Positions 48,884 to 58,471 of a stretch of DNA of 64,000 nt are shown in pieces (the stretch's first letter is position 1; the number at the start of each line of letters is the position of its first letter). Made by a program: the position numbers and the translations under genes. The DNA lies in the NCBI RefSeq assembly GCF_016406105.1, contig NZ_CP066308.1:2777501-2841500 (forward strand), given 5' to 3'. The stretch is from Brevibacillus composti (GTDB lineage: Bacteria; Bacillota; Bacilli; Brevibacillales; Brevibacillaceae). Under the pieces are notes generated by a model. That model searched no databases, was not told the origin of the DNA, and saw nothing but the letters and a program-made list of their open reading frames with translations.

Positions 48884-49987
48884 CTATTGTCCCTGCGCGA
48901 ATTTTTCCGGATAAAACCCCTCTGCCAGCGTCTGCAGCGCATGAGGCGCACGGATTCCCTCCGCAGCCGCGGATAGCGGCAGTACGATTAGCCGGTTGTT
49001 TTGGATCGCGGGCAGGTCAGCCAGTTCCTTTTTGGCGAGGAGGTACTTCTTTTTTTGTTCGACGGTTCTGTCACCGTAGTCCACGACGACAATCACTTCG
49101 GGTTGGCGCGACACCACTTCCTCCCAGCTGACGCTCGTCCATCCTTTGGGAATATCGTCAAAGATGTTCTTGCCGCCCGCCATCGCAATCATCCGGCTCA
49201 TAAAATTGCTGCCGGCCGTCAGCGGCTGGTCTTCCCCGCTGTCGTAGACAAAGACCCGGAGCGGCTGCTTCACCTCTCCGATTCTCCTGACTGTCTCATC
49301 CATCTCCGCTTTCATCTGCCCGATCAGACGGTCGGCCCTGTCCTCGATGCGAAAAATCCGGCCGATGTTGCGGATATCCGCCGCCACATCCTCCAGATCA
49401 GGGGCGCTCATGTTGGAAGATTGGTGGAGATAGGCCTGTATGCCGACGCTCGACAGCTCTTGCACGGTACCGACCCCTTTCTCCGTAAAAGCGCTCTTCC
49501 AACCCGCGTAGACAAAATCAGGCTCAGCGGCGAGCAGCACTTCCTTGGAGGGGTATTGGTCGGACAGCACCGGGATCTTTTCGTACGCTTGCTGAAACTG
49601 GGGCAAGATCCGGTCATCCAGGTAGGCCATCCCCGCCATCCGGTCCTCCAGACCCAGGGCGAGCAGAATCTCGGTCACATGCTGGTTCAGCGTCACCGCT
49701 CTTTCCGGCACTTGGGTAAAGGTCAGCGTATGTTCGCCATTTTGCACGTGCACAGGGGACAGGTTTTCCGCTGTTTGCGGCGGCTTTGCCGACGAATCAG
49801 CGGTTGGGGCCGCTGTAGAGGCCGGCTTTCCCCCTGCGCATCCGGTGAGGAGCAGAATCGCGGAAAGCCCTATCGCCAAAAAGTTGCGCCCCTGGTTGCC
49901 CCATTGTTTGATCCACCAGTCTTTCCCGGGGTGCTTTCCCCGGTTCTTTCCTGGGTTCCTCCCATCATTCATCCAGCTGATTTGCAT
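48884..49987 (-). CDS. btuF: cobalamin-binding lipoprotein of ABC transporter (BtuF-like)
   Basis: A 367-residue periplasmic-binding-fold lipoprotein. The lipobox LLTGC places the lipid-modified Cys at residue 50, after an unusually long, basic and repetitive n-region (NPGKNRGKHPGK). The mature part carries the two-lobe TroA-like fold with TEILLALGLEDRMAGMAYLD and PKGWTSVSWEEVV. ATG 49987 follows AGGAGG at eight bases. The gene is behind a cobalamin riboswitch and terminator, supporting vitamin B12 uptake. Confidence 0.92.
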   Translation of the reverse strand: MQISWMNDGRNPGKNRGKHPGKDWWIKQWGNQGRNFLAIGLSAILLLTGCAGGKPASTAAPTADSSAKPPQTAENLSPVHVQNGEHTLTFTQVPERAVTLNQHVTEILLALGLEDRMAGMAYLDDRILPQFQQAYEKIPVLSDQYPSKEVLLAAEPDFVYAGWKSAFTEKGVGTVQELSSVGIQAYLHQSSNMSAPDLEDVAADIRNIGRIFRIEDRADRLIGQMKAEMDETVRRIGEVKQPLRVFVYDSGEDQPLTAGSNFMSRMIAMAGGKNIFDDIPKGWTSVSWEEVVSRQPEVIVVVDYGDRTVEQKKKYLLAKKELADLPAIQNNRLIVLPLSAAAEGIRAPHALQTLAEGFYPEKFAQGQ

Positions 49988-50037
49988 CCGTACTTCCTCC
50001 TCGCTTATCTCCGCAAACATAGACGACGCGGTCCGAT

Positions 50038-50070
50038 AAAAAAAGCATCTCCCGCATACGCGGAAGATGC
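50038..50070 (-). terminator. riboswitch-controlled terminator before btuF
   Basis: On the minus strand GCATCTTCCGC and GCGGGAGATGC form an 11-bp stem with one mismatch around a four-base loop, followed by seven T. It lies between the cobalamin riboswitch and btuF, so transcription is likely to stop here when B12 is bound. Confidence 0.9.
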
Positions 50071-50159
50071 CAACATGAACATGTGCGCACAGAAGCAAGG
50101 GTTCGGACAGACGAATCCCGTCCGGTTTCATGCTCTCTGGTACACGTATCCCATCCGCG

Positions 50160-50345
50160 TGGGTTATTTCGTGCAAAGGTTCATGGCAGGTCTCCTGGCT
50201 TGGGTTCATCGCGCCTTGCTCCTTCCCGTCTCGCTAGCGGCGAGACAGTGGTTCTGCGCAAGGACGCTCCCCTTCACAGTGGCGGGACCGCGTCGGAATT
50301 TCACCGAACTTCCCTATTAAGCTTCCGGACGAAAACAAGTCGGCC
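50160..50345 (-). promoter_or_regulatory. cobalamin (B12) riboswitch upstream of btuFCD
   Basis: The minus strand has the conserved core of the cobalamin aptamer: GGGAAGTTCGGTGAAATTCC (around 50296-50315), CCCGCCACTGT (around 50278-50288), a variable stem CTCGCCGCTAGCGAG and the B12 box AGCCAGGAGACCTGCC (50185-50200). It is followed by an intrinsic terminator at 50038-50070. No promoter could be picked confidently in the 40 bases before it. Confidence 0.95.
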
Positions 50346-50384
50346 GGATAACACCATGAACTGATTATTCGGTTTTGGGAAATC

Positions 50385-51479
50385 TTACTGGCCGATGACT
50401 CTCAATGCTTTGGGGTATTGGGACAGCACTTCGCAGCCGTCCTCGGTGACGAGCACATCATCCTCGATCCGCACCCCGCCTACTCCCGGCAGGTAGATGC
50501 CCGGCTCGATGGTGAAGACCATCCCCGGCCGCAGCACTTCCTGGTTTTGCCCGTGTATGGAAGGGTATTCGTGGACGTCCATGCCCAGACCGTGTCCCAG
50601 GCGGTGAATGAAGTATTCGCCGTACCCTTTGTCCGCGATGACGCGGCGGGCTGTCTGGTCGAGATGGGCAAAGGTAACGCCCGGCCGCACCTGGGCAATC
50701 GCCGCTTCATTGGCAGCCAGAACTGTTTCGTAGATCTCTTTCAGCTGCTCGCTGATGTCCCCGACGGCAAATGTCCGCGTAATATCGGAGACATAACCGT
50801 CATTTTGCACGCCGATGTCAAACAGCAAAAGGTCGCCCGGACGAACCTGACGGCTGCCCGGAGTGCCGTGGGGCAGCGCAGACTTTTCTCCCGCCAGCAC
50901 CATCGTGCTGAAAGCAGGGCCTTCTGCCCCGAGCCGCTTCATCTGGTATTCCATCTCGGCTACCACTTCCGCTTCGGTAACGCCGGGCACAATTCCCCCG
51001 ACGACGGCCTCCAGCGCTTCCTCCACCAGCTTGACGGCCCGCTTCAGCCGCGCCACCTCATCTGCCGATTTGATCAGCCGCATTTCTCTGAGCGGCTCCT
51101 CCACATCGACGTAGCTGTCAGCCGCGACGACGGCTCCCATCGCTTCAAAGCGTTCGACGGTCATGTGCCCCTTTTCCAGTCCGAGCGTTTTCAGCCCGGC
51201 AGGCAGGGCTTGTTTCAAGACGTCATAAGGATTATCCGTGTCCGAATGAGTCCATATATTTTTGATAGAAGACGCTTCCATCGCGGCTTCACGGTCAAGC
51301 GCCGGCACGATCAGTGCCGCCTCACCCGCCGCCGGGATGACCAGTCCGAGAAATCGCTCATGCGGATTCGTCAGAAACCCTGTCAAATAATACACATGCT
51401 TGGGCTGTGTGATCAAAGCCGCGTCGATACCTGTTTTTTTCATGTACGAAAGAATGCGCTGGATACGTTCCTGATACAA
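50385..51479 (-). CDS. M24 family Xaa-Pro peptidase
   Basis: A 364-residue metallopeptidase with an N-terminal creatinase-like domain and a C-terminal pita-bread domain. The metal ligands are visible as FDIGVQNDGYVSDITRTF (two Asp), HRLGHGLGMDVHEYP (His), and EPGIYLPG and IEDDVLVTEDG (two Glu). It would cleave X-Pro bonds of small peptides. It starts at TTG 51479. It is near the dpp dipeptide importer but on a separate transcript; shared peptide use is an inference. Confidence 0.93.
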   Translation of the reverse strand: MYQERIQRILSYMKKTGIDAALITQPKHVYYLTGFLTNPHERFLGLVIPAAGEAALIVPALDREAAMEASSIKNIWTHSDTDNPYDVLKQALPAGLKTLGLEKGHMTVERFEAMGAVVAADSYVDVEEPLREMRLIKSADEVARLKRAVKLVEEALEAVVGGIVPGVTEAEVVAEMEYQMKRLGAEGPAFSTMVLAGEKSALPHGTPGSRQVRPGDLLLFDIGVQNDGYVSDITRTFAVGDISEQLKEIYETVLAANEAAIAQVRPGVTFAHLDQTARRVIADKGYGEYFIHRLGHGLGMDVHEYPSIHGQNQEVLRPGMVFTIEPGIYLPGVGGVRIEDDVLVTEDGCEVLSQYPKALRVIGQ

Positions 51480-51607
51480 AGTGTATCACCTTGCTTTCTC
51501 TGGATTCCTATTGCGAGAATACCATGTCCCCGGCCAAAAAAGAAGGGAAGGTTGAAAAAGCTTTCCAGTAAAGAGGGAAGCCTACTAAGGAAAAGAGGTG
51601 ATCAAAC

Positions 51608-52426
51608 TTGGACATTCAATTGCTTGCGCTGCCCCGCTCCAACGTCACGCTGTCATACCAGGCTTTTGGCTCCGGCATGCCGCTTGTCTGCATCCATGCC
51701 CCCGGCATCGGCCTGATGAATTTTCTCCACCTGGGAGCGCTGGCCGACACTTTTCGCCTCATCCTCCCCGATTTGCCCGGCCATGGAGAGAGCACGCCGC
51801 TCCCTCTGCCCTATACATTTTCCGATCTGGCAGATGTTCTGGACGAGTTCGTACGCACGCTGGGGCATCAAAAGGCGATCGTCCTCGGGTACTCCCTCGG
51901 TGCGTCGATCGCGATGGAATGGTGTCTGCGGCATCCGGAAACCATCGCCGGTCTGGTTCTCGTCAGCGGCTTCTCCGAGGTCAGGGACCTGTACATGCAC
52001 ACCCGTTTTCTGATGGCGAAGGCGGCCGTATCGCTTCGGGCGGGTGCCCTGCTGGCCCGCTCTACCGCCGCTTCCCACCTGGATGATCCGGCGGAACAGA
52101 AGCGCTGGATCGCTTACGCACGGAAGACAGATCCCGCTACCCTGCGCTGTATGTTTGATGCCGGGCACCGTTACGCTTGCACCGACAAACTGGCTTCCAT
52201 CCACCAGCCCACACTCCTCTTGTTCGGCGAAAAGGACAGGCAGATGCATGATTACGCCAAGCTGATGAAAGAGCGGCTGCCCAACTCCCGCCTGATTTTG
52301 GTCCCCCGCGTCAAACACCAAATCGTCACCCGTACCCCCGAAGCCGTGGATCGATACTGCCGCGAATTCTTTTCCGAAACGGCCGTCGGGCAAACGGAGT
52401 CGACGCGTCCGCCTGAACAGAAGTAA
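51608..52426 (+). CDS. alpha/beta hydrolase
   Basis: A 272-residue alpha/beta-hydrolase-fold protein on the plus strand. The nucleophile elbow is GYSLGAS (Ser), the acid probably Asp in LFGEKD, and the base His in VKHQIV. The oxyanion region is HAPGIG, and DLPGHGEST is the typical second loop. The TTG start at 51608 has GAGGTGATC upstream. The substrate is unknown; the family includes esterases, lactonases and peptidases. Confidence 0.88.
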   Translation: MDIQLLALPRSNVTLSYQAFGSGMPLVCIHAPGIGLMNFLHLGALADTFRLILPDLPGHGESTPLPLPYTFSDLADVLDEFVRTLGHQKAIVLGYSLGASIAMEWCLRHPETIAGLVLVSGFSEVRDLYMHTRFLMAKAAVSLRAGALLARSTAASHLDDPAEQKRWIAYARKTDPATLRCMFDAGHRYACTDKLASIHQPTLLLFGEKDRQMHDYAKLMKERLPNSRLILVPRVKHQIVTRTPEAVDRYCREFFSETAVGQTESTRPPEQK

Positions 52427-52432
52427 GCAAAG

Positions 52433-52460
52433 AAGGCTGCCAAGGTTCGGCAGCCTTTTT
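52433..52460. terminator. bidirectional terminator between the hydrolase and dppC
   Basis: AAGGCTGCC and GGCAGCCTT form a 9-bp stem around AAGGTTC, with T runs after it on the plus strand and T-rich sequence on the minus strand. It serves both convergent units. Confidence 0.9.
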
Positions 52461-52477
52461 CATCCTTCTTTGCGCTC

Positions 52478-53371
52478 CTAGTTTTTCATGCGCGGGTCGA
52501 GTGCGTCTCGCAGTCCATCTCCGATCAGATTGAAACCGAGAACCGTGAGCATGATGGAGAGACCCGGAAAAATGACGGTCCACGGCGCTTTTTGGATGTA
52601 TTGCCGGGAATCGGAGAGCATTTTCCCCCATTCCGGCTCCGGCGCTTGTGCACCCAACCCCAAAAAGCCGAGCGCGGCCGCTTCAATAATCGCCGTGGCA
52701 ATGCCCAGCGTGCCCGTGACGATAATGGGCGCCAAGCTGTTGGGCAGGATGTGGTGAAACAAGATCCGCGCGTCCTTCATGCCGATCGCCCTGGCAGCCA
52801 TGACAAACTCTTCTTCCTTCAGGCTGAGCACCCGCGAGCGTACCAGGCGGCCAAAGGTGGGAATATTGATTATGGCGATGGCCAATAAGGCGTTTTGCAG
52901 CGATGGCCCCAGGATCGCCACGATCGCGATGGCGAGCAAAATGCTGGGAAACGCCAGCATCACATCGAAAATGCGGGAGATCAGCATATCGATCCAGCGT
53001 CCGTAGTAGCCCGCCAGCAAGCCGAGGATGGTTCCGGCGATGATCGACCCCATCACTGCAAACGTCCCTACCCAGAGGGAGATGCGCGCTCCGTACACCA
53101 CGCGGCTCAAGATGTCGCGCCCATTGTAGTCGGTCCCAAACAGATGCTCCTTTGAAGGCGGCTTGTTCTTCATGACCAGATCCCCCTGATCGTAGGGATA
53201 CGGTGCGATCAGCGGGGCAAATAAGGCCACCGCGACGAAAAACGTGATAATCGCGAGGCCGGCCATGGCCAGCTTGTTCTTCCTCAAGATCTTCCATGCA
53301 TCCCGCCAAGGAGAGGAGGCGGCCATGTCCACTTGTTCGATCGGTGCGGTCTGCACATGTGTTTCTGCCAT
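52478..53371 (-). CDS. dppC: dipeptide ABC transporter permease DppC
   Basis: A 297-residue permease with about six helices. The N-terminal OppC-type region (WKILRKNKLAMAGLAIITFF) precedes the EAA loop REGION containing AARAIGMKDARILFHHILPN. Its C-terminus is DALDPRMKN. It is the last gene of the dpp operon and lies 12 bases after dppB. Confidence 0.93.
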   Translation of the reverse strand: MAETHVQTAPIEQVDMAASSPWRDAWKILRKNKLAMAGLAIITFFVAVALFAPLIAPYPYDQGDLVMKNKPPSKEHLFGTDYNGRDILSRVVYGARISLWVGTFAVMGSIIAGTILGLLAGYYGRWIDMLISRIFDVMLAFPSILLAIAIVAILGPSLQNALLAIAIINIPTFGRLVRSRVLSLKEEEFVMAARAIGMKDARILFHHILPNSLAPIIVTGTLGIATAIIEAAALGFLGLGAQAPEPEWGKMLSDSRQYIQKAPWTVIFPGLSIMLTVLGFNLIGDGLRDALDPRMKN

Positions 53372-53383
53372 ACTCTCGCCCTC

Positions 53384-54394
53384 CTAGCGGTACTTGATGC
53401 GCGGGTCGATGGCTGCGTACAAGAGATCGACCAGCAGATTAATCAGGACAAAAATCGTAGCGATCACCAGAATACCCGATTGAATGACCGGGTAATCGCG
53501 GTTGCCGATCGCGGTATAGATATAGCGGCCCACGCCCGGCCAGCCGAAAATGGTCTCTGTCAGTACGGCACCTCCGAGCAAAAGGCCGATCTGCAAGCCA
53601 ATGACGGTCAGTACCGGGATCAGCGCATTTTTCAGGGCATGCTTGTACACGACCCAAAATTGACCCAGGCCCTTTGCCCGCGCTGTGCGGATGTAGTCAG
53701 AGCGCATCACCTCAAGCATGCTGGAGCGGGTGATCCGCGCGATAATCGCCATCGGGATCGTCCCCAGCGCGACACCCGGCAAGATCAAATGCCTGATTAC
53801 GTCCCAGCACTGATCCCAGCGTCCTGCCAATATCGTATCCAATATATAGAAGTGCGTAATCGCCGTCACGGGATCACGCGAATTGTCTCGCCCAACAGAT
53901 GGCAGCCATTTGAGCTCCTGGGCAAACACCCATTGCTCCATCAGCCCCAGCCAAAAGACCGGCATGGACACACCGATCAAGGCGATCAGCATCGCCATGT
54001 AATCAAACCAGGAGTTTTGTTTCCAGGCGGATAAAATTCCCGCATTTACCCCGATGATTACAGCAAACAGCATGCTCACCAAGGTCAATTCCGCCGTAGC
54101 GGCCAGATAGGGCATCATTTCCTTGGTAATATCCGCTCCGGTGAGAAGCGATTTCCCCAGATCGCCAGATAAAATCTGTTTCAAATAATCGAAGTATTGC
54201 ATATACCACGGGTTGTTCAGACCCAGGACTTCTCGCAGTTCTTCCACAGCTTTGGGACTTGCTTTTTCCCCCAGTATGGTGAGGGCCGGATCGCCCGGGA
54301 TGGCTCGAATAATGGAAAATACAACGATGGACATGCCCAGTAGAACGGGGATGAGCATCAGGAATCTTCGAATGCTGTAGGCTAGCAATGCCAT
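53384..54394 (-). CDS. dppB: dipeptide ABC transporter permease DppB
   Basis: A 336-residue permease with six helices. It begins MALLAYSIRRFLMLIPVLLG, contains PGDPALTILGEKA and the EAA loop YIRTARAKGLGQFWVVYKHA, and ends AAIDPRIKYR. It forms the translocation pore with DppC. A strong stem-loop separates it from dppA upstream. Confidence 0.94.
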   Translation of the reverse strand: MALLAYSIRRFLMLIPVLLGMSIVVFSIIRAIPGDPALTILGEKASPKAVEELREVLGLNNPWYMQYFDYLKQILSGDLGKSLLTGADITKEMMPYLAATAELTLVSMLFAVIIGVNAGILSAWKQNSWFDYMAMLIALIGVSMPVFWLGLMEQWVFAQELKWLPSVGRDNSRDPVTAITHFYILDTILAGRWDQCWDVIRHLILPGVALGTIPMAIIARITRSSMLEVMRSDYIRTARAKGLGQFWVVYKHALKNALIPVLTVIGLQIGLLLGGAVLTETIFGWPGVGRYIYTAIGNRDYPVIQSGILVIATIFVLINLLVDLLYAAIDPRIKYR

Positions 54395-54420
54395 CTCCTC
54401 GCTTTCCTAAAATACAAGAA

Positions 54421-54459
54421 GCAAGGGCAAGAAGAGGTGTACGCCCCTCTTGCCCTTGC
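54421..54459 (-). terminator. stem-loop between dppA and dppB, probable attenuator
   Basis: GCAAGGGCAAGA(A)GAGG and CCTCT-TGCCCTTGC (plus strand) form a 14-bp stem with one bulge. On the minus strand the following sequence is only moderately T-rich (TTCTTGTATTTT). It may protect the upstream dppA mRNA or partly terminate transcription. Confidence 0.75.
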
Positions 54460-54523
54460 CTGGTTTTGCTTACCTTTTTAGCCGGGGCGCTCCCTGCTTT
54501 TCGCCGGAACGCGCAACGGCCCT

Positions 54524-56185
54524 CTATTCGATATCGACGTTCTCCAGACTTTCCGATCCAGTCGGATGCGGCTTGTAATTCAGCACACCCTTTTTCGCGG
54601 CGAGAGCCGGTGTCGAGTGAGCGAGCGGCACCATCGGCACCTCTTTGAAGATAATTTCCTGCACCTGCAGATAGAGCTTCTCGCGCTCTTCTTTGGTGGT
54701 CGCGGACTGGGCTTTCATCAGCAGCTGGTGCGCTTCTTCGTTAGCCCAGCGCGGACGGTTGTTCCCGCCGATGTTGTTTTTGTCCAAGAGAGTGGCCAGG
54801 AAGTTGTCAGGGTCGCCATTGTCGCCGGTCCAACCCAGCATGAACATTTCCTGCTCCCCGTTTTTGGTTTTCTCCAGGTAGGTCGCCCATTCCATCGTGA
54901 CAATCTCAGCCTCAACACCGATCTTTTTCAAATCCTGCTGGATCGCTTCGGCAATCTTTACACCATCCGGCATGTAAGGGCGAGGTACAGGCATCGCCCA
55001 GAACTGGATTTTGAACCCGTTTGGATAACCGGCTTCGGTCAAGAGCTGCTTGGCTTTGTCCAGATTGAACTCGCGGTCCTTGATGTCGTTGTTGTGGCCC
55101 CAGATGGACGGCGGCATCGGGTTGACCGCCGGTTGTCCCAGTCCGGCGAAGAAAGCCTCGATGATCGCCGGCTTGTTGATTGCGTGTGCCAAAGCCTCAC
55201 GAACCTTTGGATTGTCCAGCGGCTTTTTCTCCACGTTAAAGCCGACATAGCCGAGGTTCATGGACGGACGCAGGATCAGTTGCAAATCCGCATTGCTCTC
55301 GACGGTGTTCACGTCATCCGGATTGAGACCGTCCATGACATCGATCTCCCCGGAAATGAGCGCAGTCAGACGCGCGGAATTTTCCGGGATCACCTTGAAT
55401 ACCAGTTTGTCAATTTTCGGCAGACCGCTTACCCAGTAATTGGGGTTTTTCTCCAGCGTGATTGTGTCGTTCCGCTTCCACTCTTTGAAAATGTATGGCC
55501 CGGTGCCGACCGGCTCTTCATTGAACTTCTCCGGCCCTTTTTCCTTCAAAGCGGTGGGAGAAGCGATGGCGAAGCAGGACATGCCGATGTTTTGAATGAA
55601 CGGAGCCAGCGGGCGATTCAGGGTAAACTTCACCGTGCTGGCATCGACGGCCTCGACGGACTTGATCACGTGATTCTCGTCGCCCAGATATCCGCCGAAC
55701 ATGTCATTGTAGTATTCAAAGCCCTCTTTGTTGTGCTCGGGATGGTTTTTATCCATCCAGCGGTCGAAATTGTATTTGACTGCTTCGGCATTGAAATCCG
55801 TCCCGTCGTGGAACTTGATCCCCTGCCTCAGCTTGAAGGTGTAGGTAAGACCGTCGTCGGACACTTCCCAGCTCTCCGCCAGAGCCGGAACCACCTCGGT
55901 ATTGTCATCCTTGTACTTCACCAGTGTTTCCATGATATTTTCGGTGACCTTGAAGGATTCCCCGTCTGTTTGCGCGATTGGATCGAGACCGACTGAGTCT
56001 CCGCCGCGTCCGTAGATCAACTGCTTCGGACCGCTCTTCGCCGGTTCGGCTGCCGGCGGAGCCGGTTGGTTTTGTGTTCCCTGATCTGTAGGCTGTTGTG
56101 TCGTCTGGCTGCTGCTGCAGCCGGCGAGCACCATAGAGAGCGCTAGCAAGCTGGTCATGATGGTAGACATTACTTTTTTCTTCAT
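54524..56185 (-). CDS. dppA: dipeptide-binding lipoprotein DppA
   Basis: A 553-residue solute-binding protein of the SBP family 5. The lipobox is MVLAGC, followed by a Gln/Pro-rich linker. It closely resembles E. coli DppA: ALAESWEVSDDGLTYTFKLR, VGYVGFNVEKKPLDNPKVRE, PPSIWGHNNDIKD, LGWTGDNGDPDNFLATL and the ending SLENVDIE. It captures dipeptides (and in some species heme) outside the membrane. It follows dppF by 106 bases and precedes dppB. Confidence 0.94.
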   Translation of the reverse strand: MKKKVMSTIMTSLLALSMVLAGCSSSQTTQQPTDQGTQNQPAPPAAEPAKSGPKQLIYGRGGDSVGLDPIAQTDGESFKVTENIMETLVKYKDDNTEVVPALAESWEVSDDGLTYTFKLRQGIKFHDGTDFNAEAVKYNFDRWMDKNHPEHNKEGFEYYNDMFGGYLGDENHVIKSVEAVDASTVKFTLNRPLAPFIQNIGMSCFAIASPTALKEKGPEKFNEEPVGTGPYIFKEWKRNDTITLEKNPNYWVSGLPKIDKLVFKVIPENSARLTALISGEIDVMDGLNPDDVNTVESNADLQLILRPSMNLGYVGFNVEKKPLDNPKVREALAHAINKPAIIEAFFAGLGQPAVNPMPPSIWGHNNDIKDREFNLDKAKQLLTEAGYPNGFKIQFWAMPVPRPYMPDGVKIAEAIQQDLKKIGVEAEIVTMEWATYLEKTKNGEQEMFMLGWTGDNGDPDNFLATLLDKNNIGGNNRPRWANEEAHQLLMKAQSATTKEEREKLYLQVQEIIFKEVPMVPLAHSTPALAAKKGVLNYKPHPTGSESLENVDIE

Positions 56186-56291
56186 GCATGATCCCCCTTA
56201 GCTTTCCCGTTTTCCTTGTTCCACTTGCGCAATCTTCTGACAATCGCTGCTCCACATCCCCCCTTTTTCATCCGATCCTCCCTGCTTCCTG

Positions 56292-57257
56292 CTAGTACAG
56301 ATGGCACGCCACAAACTGGCCGGGCCGGGCCTCCTTGAAGGGAGGGCGCGCCGTCCGGCATTCCTCTGTCACGTGCGGACAGCGGGTGTGAAACGTGCAG
56401 CCGCTCGGCGGATTGGCGGGGCTTGGTACGTCCCCCTGCAGAATAATCCGCTCCCGCGCCGCATCCGGATCAGGGGAAGGCACCGCGGACAGGAGCGCCC
56501 GCGTGTACGGATGAAGCGGATTCTCATACAGCGTCCGGCTGTCCGTCAACTCTACCAGCCTGCCGAGATACATCACGCCGATGCGATCGCTGATATGGCG
56601 CACCACGCTCAAATCATGGGCGATGAACAAATACGTCAAGCCGAGGCTTTTTTGCAAGTCCTGCATCAGATTGAGGACCTGGGACTGGATCGACACATCC
56701 AGGGCGGATACCGGTTCATCGGCCACGATCAGCTTGGGATGGAGCATCAGCGCTCTGGCGATGCCAATCCGCTGCCGCTGTCCGCCGCTGAACTGGTGCG
56801 GATAGCGGGTCGCGTGGTAGCTGCTGAGGCCTACGACCTCGAGCATCTCCCGCACTTTTTGCTTTCGCTGCGCCTCGTTCCCCAGGCCGTGAACGATCAG
56901 CGGCTCCTCCAGGATCTTTTCGACCGTGTGGCGCGGATTGAGAGAAGCAAACGGATCCTGGAACACAATCTGCATGTCTCTGCGCATCCTGCGCATCTCT
57001 TCGGCTTTTAATGCGGTGATCGCGACGCCGTCAAAGATCACTTCGCCCTCGGTGGGCTCGATCAGCCGAAGCAGCGAGCGGCCCGTCGTCGACTTGCCGC
57101 ACCCGCTCTCCCCGACCAAGCCGAACGTCTCTCCTCTCTTGACCGTAAACGAGACGTCGTCCACCGCTTTGACGACTCCGATTTCTTTCCCGAAAACGCC
57201 GCCTGTGATCGGGTAGTATTTCTTTAGGTTCTTGACGATGAGCAGATCTTCAGCCAC
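56292..57257 (-). CDS. dppF: dipeptide ABC transporter ATP-binding protein DppF
   Basis: A 321-residue ABC ATPase. Walker A is [11 protein letters not shown], signature FSGGQRQR, Walker [13 protein letters not shown]; the C-terminal oligopeptide-family extension has CPHVTEEC. The GTG at 57257 lies seven bases after AAAGGAG; an ATG two codons upstream is too near the ribosome-binding site. It is downstream of dppD by 20 bases. Confidence 0.93.
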   Translation of the reverse strand: MAEDLLIVKNLKKYYPITGGVFGKEIGVVKAVDDVSFTVKRGETFGLVGESGCGKSTTGRSLLRLIEPTEGEVIFDGVAITALKAEEMRRMRRDMQIVFQDPFASLNPRHTVEKILEEPLIVHGLGNEAQRKQKVREMLEVVGLSSYHATRYPHQFSGGQRQRIGIARALMLHPKLIVADEPVSALDVSIQSQVLNLMQDLQKSLGLTYLFIAHDLSVVRHISDRIGVMYLGRLVELTDSRTLYENPLHPYTRALLSAVPSPDPDAARERIILQGDVPSPANPPSGCTFHTRCPHVTEECRTARPPFKEARPGQFVACHLY

Positions 57258-57277
57258 CTGCATGCTCCTTTCGGGGG

Positions 57278-58246
57278 TTATTCTGTCAGCCAGCAACGGC
57301 TGCGGTGATTGTCTCCCACTGCCTTGAGCTCCGGCATCTCTGCCCGGCAGCGGTCTGTCGCCTGCTCACAGCGCGGCGCAAACCGGCAACCGACGGTCAG
57401 CGTACCGGGAAGCGGCACGTTGCCCGGGATGGAGTAGAGTCTCTCCTGCTCTGTCTCCAGCTTGGGCAGGGAGTTGAGCAAACCGATGGTGTAGGGGTGC
57501 TTGGGCGTTTTCAGGATGGTCCGGACATCTCCTTCCTCCACCACATTGCCCGCATACATCACCACGACGCGATGGCACATTTCCGCCACCACGCCCAGAT
57601 CATGCGTGATCAGCAGGATAGCGGTCCCGGACTCGCGGTTCAGCTGCCGCATCAGATCCAGAATCTGCGCCTGAATCGTCACGTCCAGCGCTGTCGTCGG
57701 CTCGTCGGCAATCAGCAGCTCGGGGTTGCAGGCCATCGCCATGGCGATCATCACGCGCTGGCGCATCCCGCCGGAGAGCTGATGGGGATATTCGTGAACG
57801 ATCCCTTCTGCCCGCGGGATCCCTACTTTTTTCAACATGTCTATGGAACGCTGAAGCGCTTCCTTTTTGCTCGTTTTGGTATGTAAGCGGATGGCTTCTC
57901 CGATCTGGTCGCCAATCGTGTATACGGGATTGAGCGAGGTCATCGGCTCTTGAAAGATCATCGCGATCTCGTTTCCGCGAATCTCCCTCATCCTCTTTTC
58001 GCTCGCTGCCACCAGATCTTCTCCTTTAAACCGGATCGAACCGCCGACGATCCTGCCGGGGGGCTGAGGAACCAATCTCATCACGGAAAGCGAGGTGACA
58101 CTTTTTCCACATCCGGATTCACCGACGATGCCCAGCACTTCCCCTTTGTTTACACGGATCGTGACCCCATCTACAGCAGGTATCTGGCCGCGGTCAGTAA
58201 AAAAGTGCGTTTGCAGGTTTTCGATTTCCAGTACAGGTTGAGTCAC
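57278..58246 (-). CDS. dppD: dipeptide ABC transporter ATP-binding protein DppD
   Basis: A 322-residue ABC ATPase. Walker A is [11 protein letters not shown], signature LSGGMRQR, Walker [13 protein letters not shown], and the C-terminal [14 protein letters not shown] motif is typical of the peptide-transport ATPases. It is the first gene of dppDFABC and has its own promoter. Confidence 0.94.
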   Translation of the reverse strand: MTQPVLEIENLQTHFFTDRGQIPAVDGVTIRVNKGEVLGIVGESGCGKSVTSLSVMRLVPQPPGRIVGGSIRFKGEDLVAASEKRMREIRGNEIAMIFQEPMTSLNPVYTIGDQIGEAIRLHTKTSKKEALQRSIDMLKKVGIPRAEGIVHEYPHQLSGGMRQRVMIAMAMACNPELLIADEPTTALDVTIQAQILDLMRQLNRESGTAILLITHDLGVVAEMCHRVVVMYAGNVVEEGDVRTILKTPKHPYTIGLLNSLPKLETEQERLYSIPGNVPLPGTLTVGCRFAPRCEQATDRCRAEMPELKAVGDNHRSRCWLTE

Positions 58247-58303
58247 GAAGGTGCACCCTCTCTTACCGATATATTCCTTGGGATAAGATGATTAGTTGTC
58301 AAC

Positions 58304-58332
58304 ATTATGACATTGATCCAATTTTTTGGCAA
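58304..58332 (-). promoter_or_regulatory. sigma-A promoter of dppDFABC
   Basis: TTGCCA (58327-58332) and CATAAT (58304-58309) are 17 bases apart on the minus strand, about 58 bases before dppD. Confidence 0.75.
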
Positions 58333-58399
58333 CGTATTAAATTTAGAAAATTCCAACTGAGTTTCACACCAAAAATATTTTTTACTCTTGAAGCGGCAC

Positions 58400-58423
58400 A
58401 AAAAAAGCCCGATTGACGGGCCT
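58400..58423 (-). terminator. terminator after the spoIIP-yqxA unit
   Basis: On the minus strand GCCCG and CGGGC flank a five-base loop and are followed by seven T. It sits 50 bases past the yqxA stop codon. Confidence 0.8.
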
Positions 58424-58471
58424 TTGCCGCTTTTCCGGCTTTTCGTGTATTCTGTTTGTCAATAAACTACT

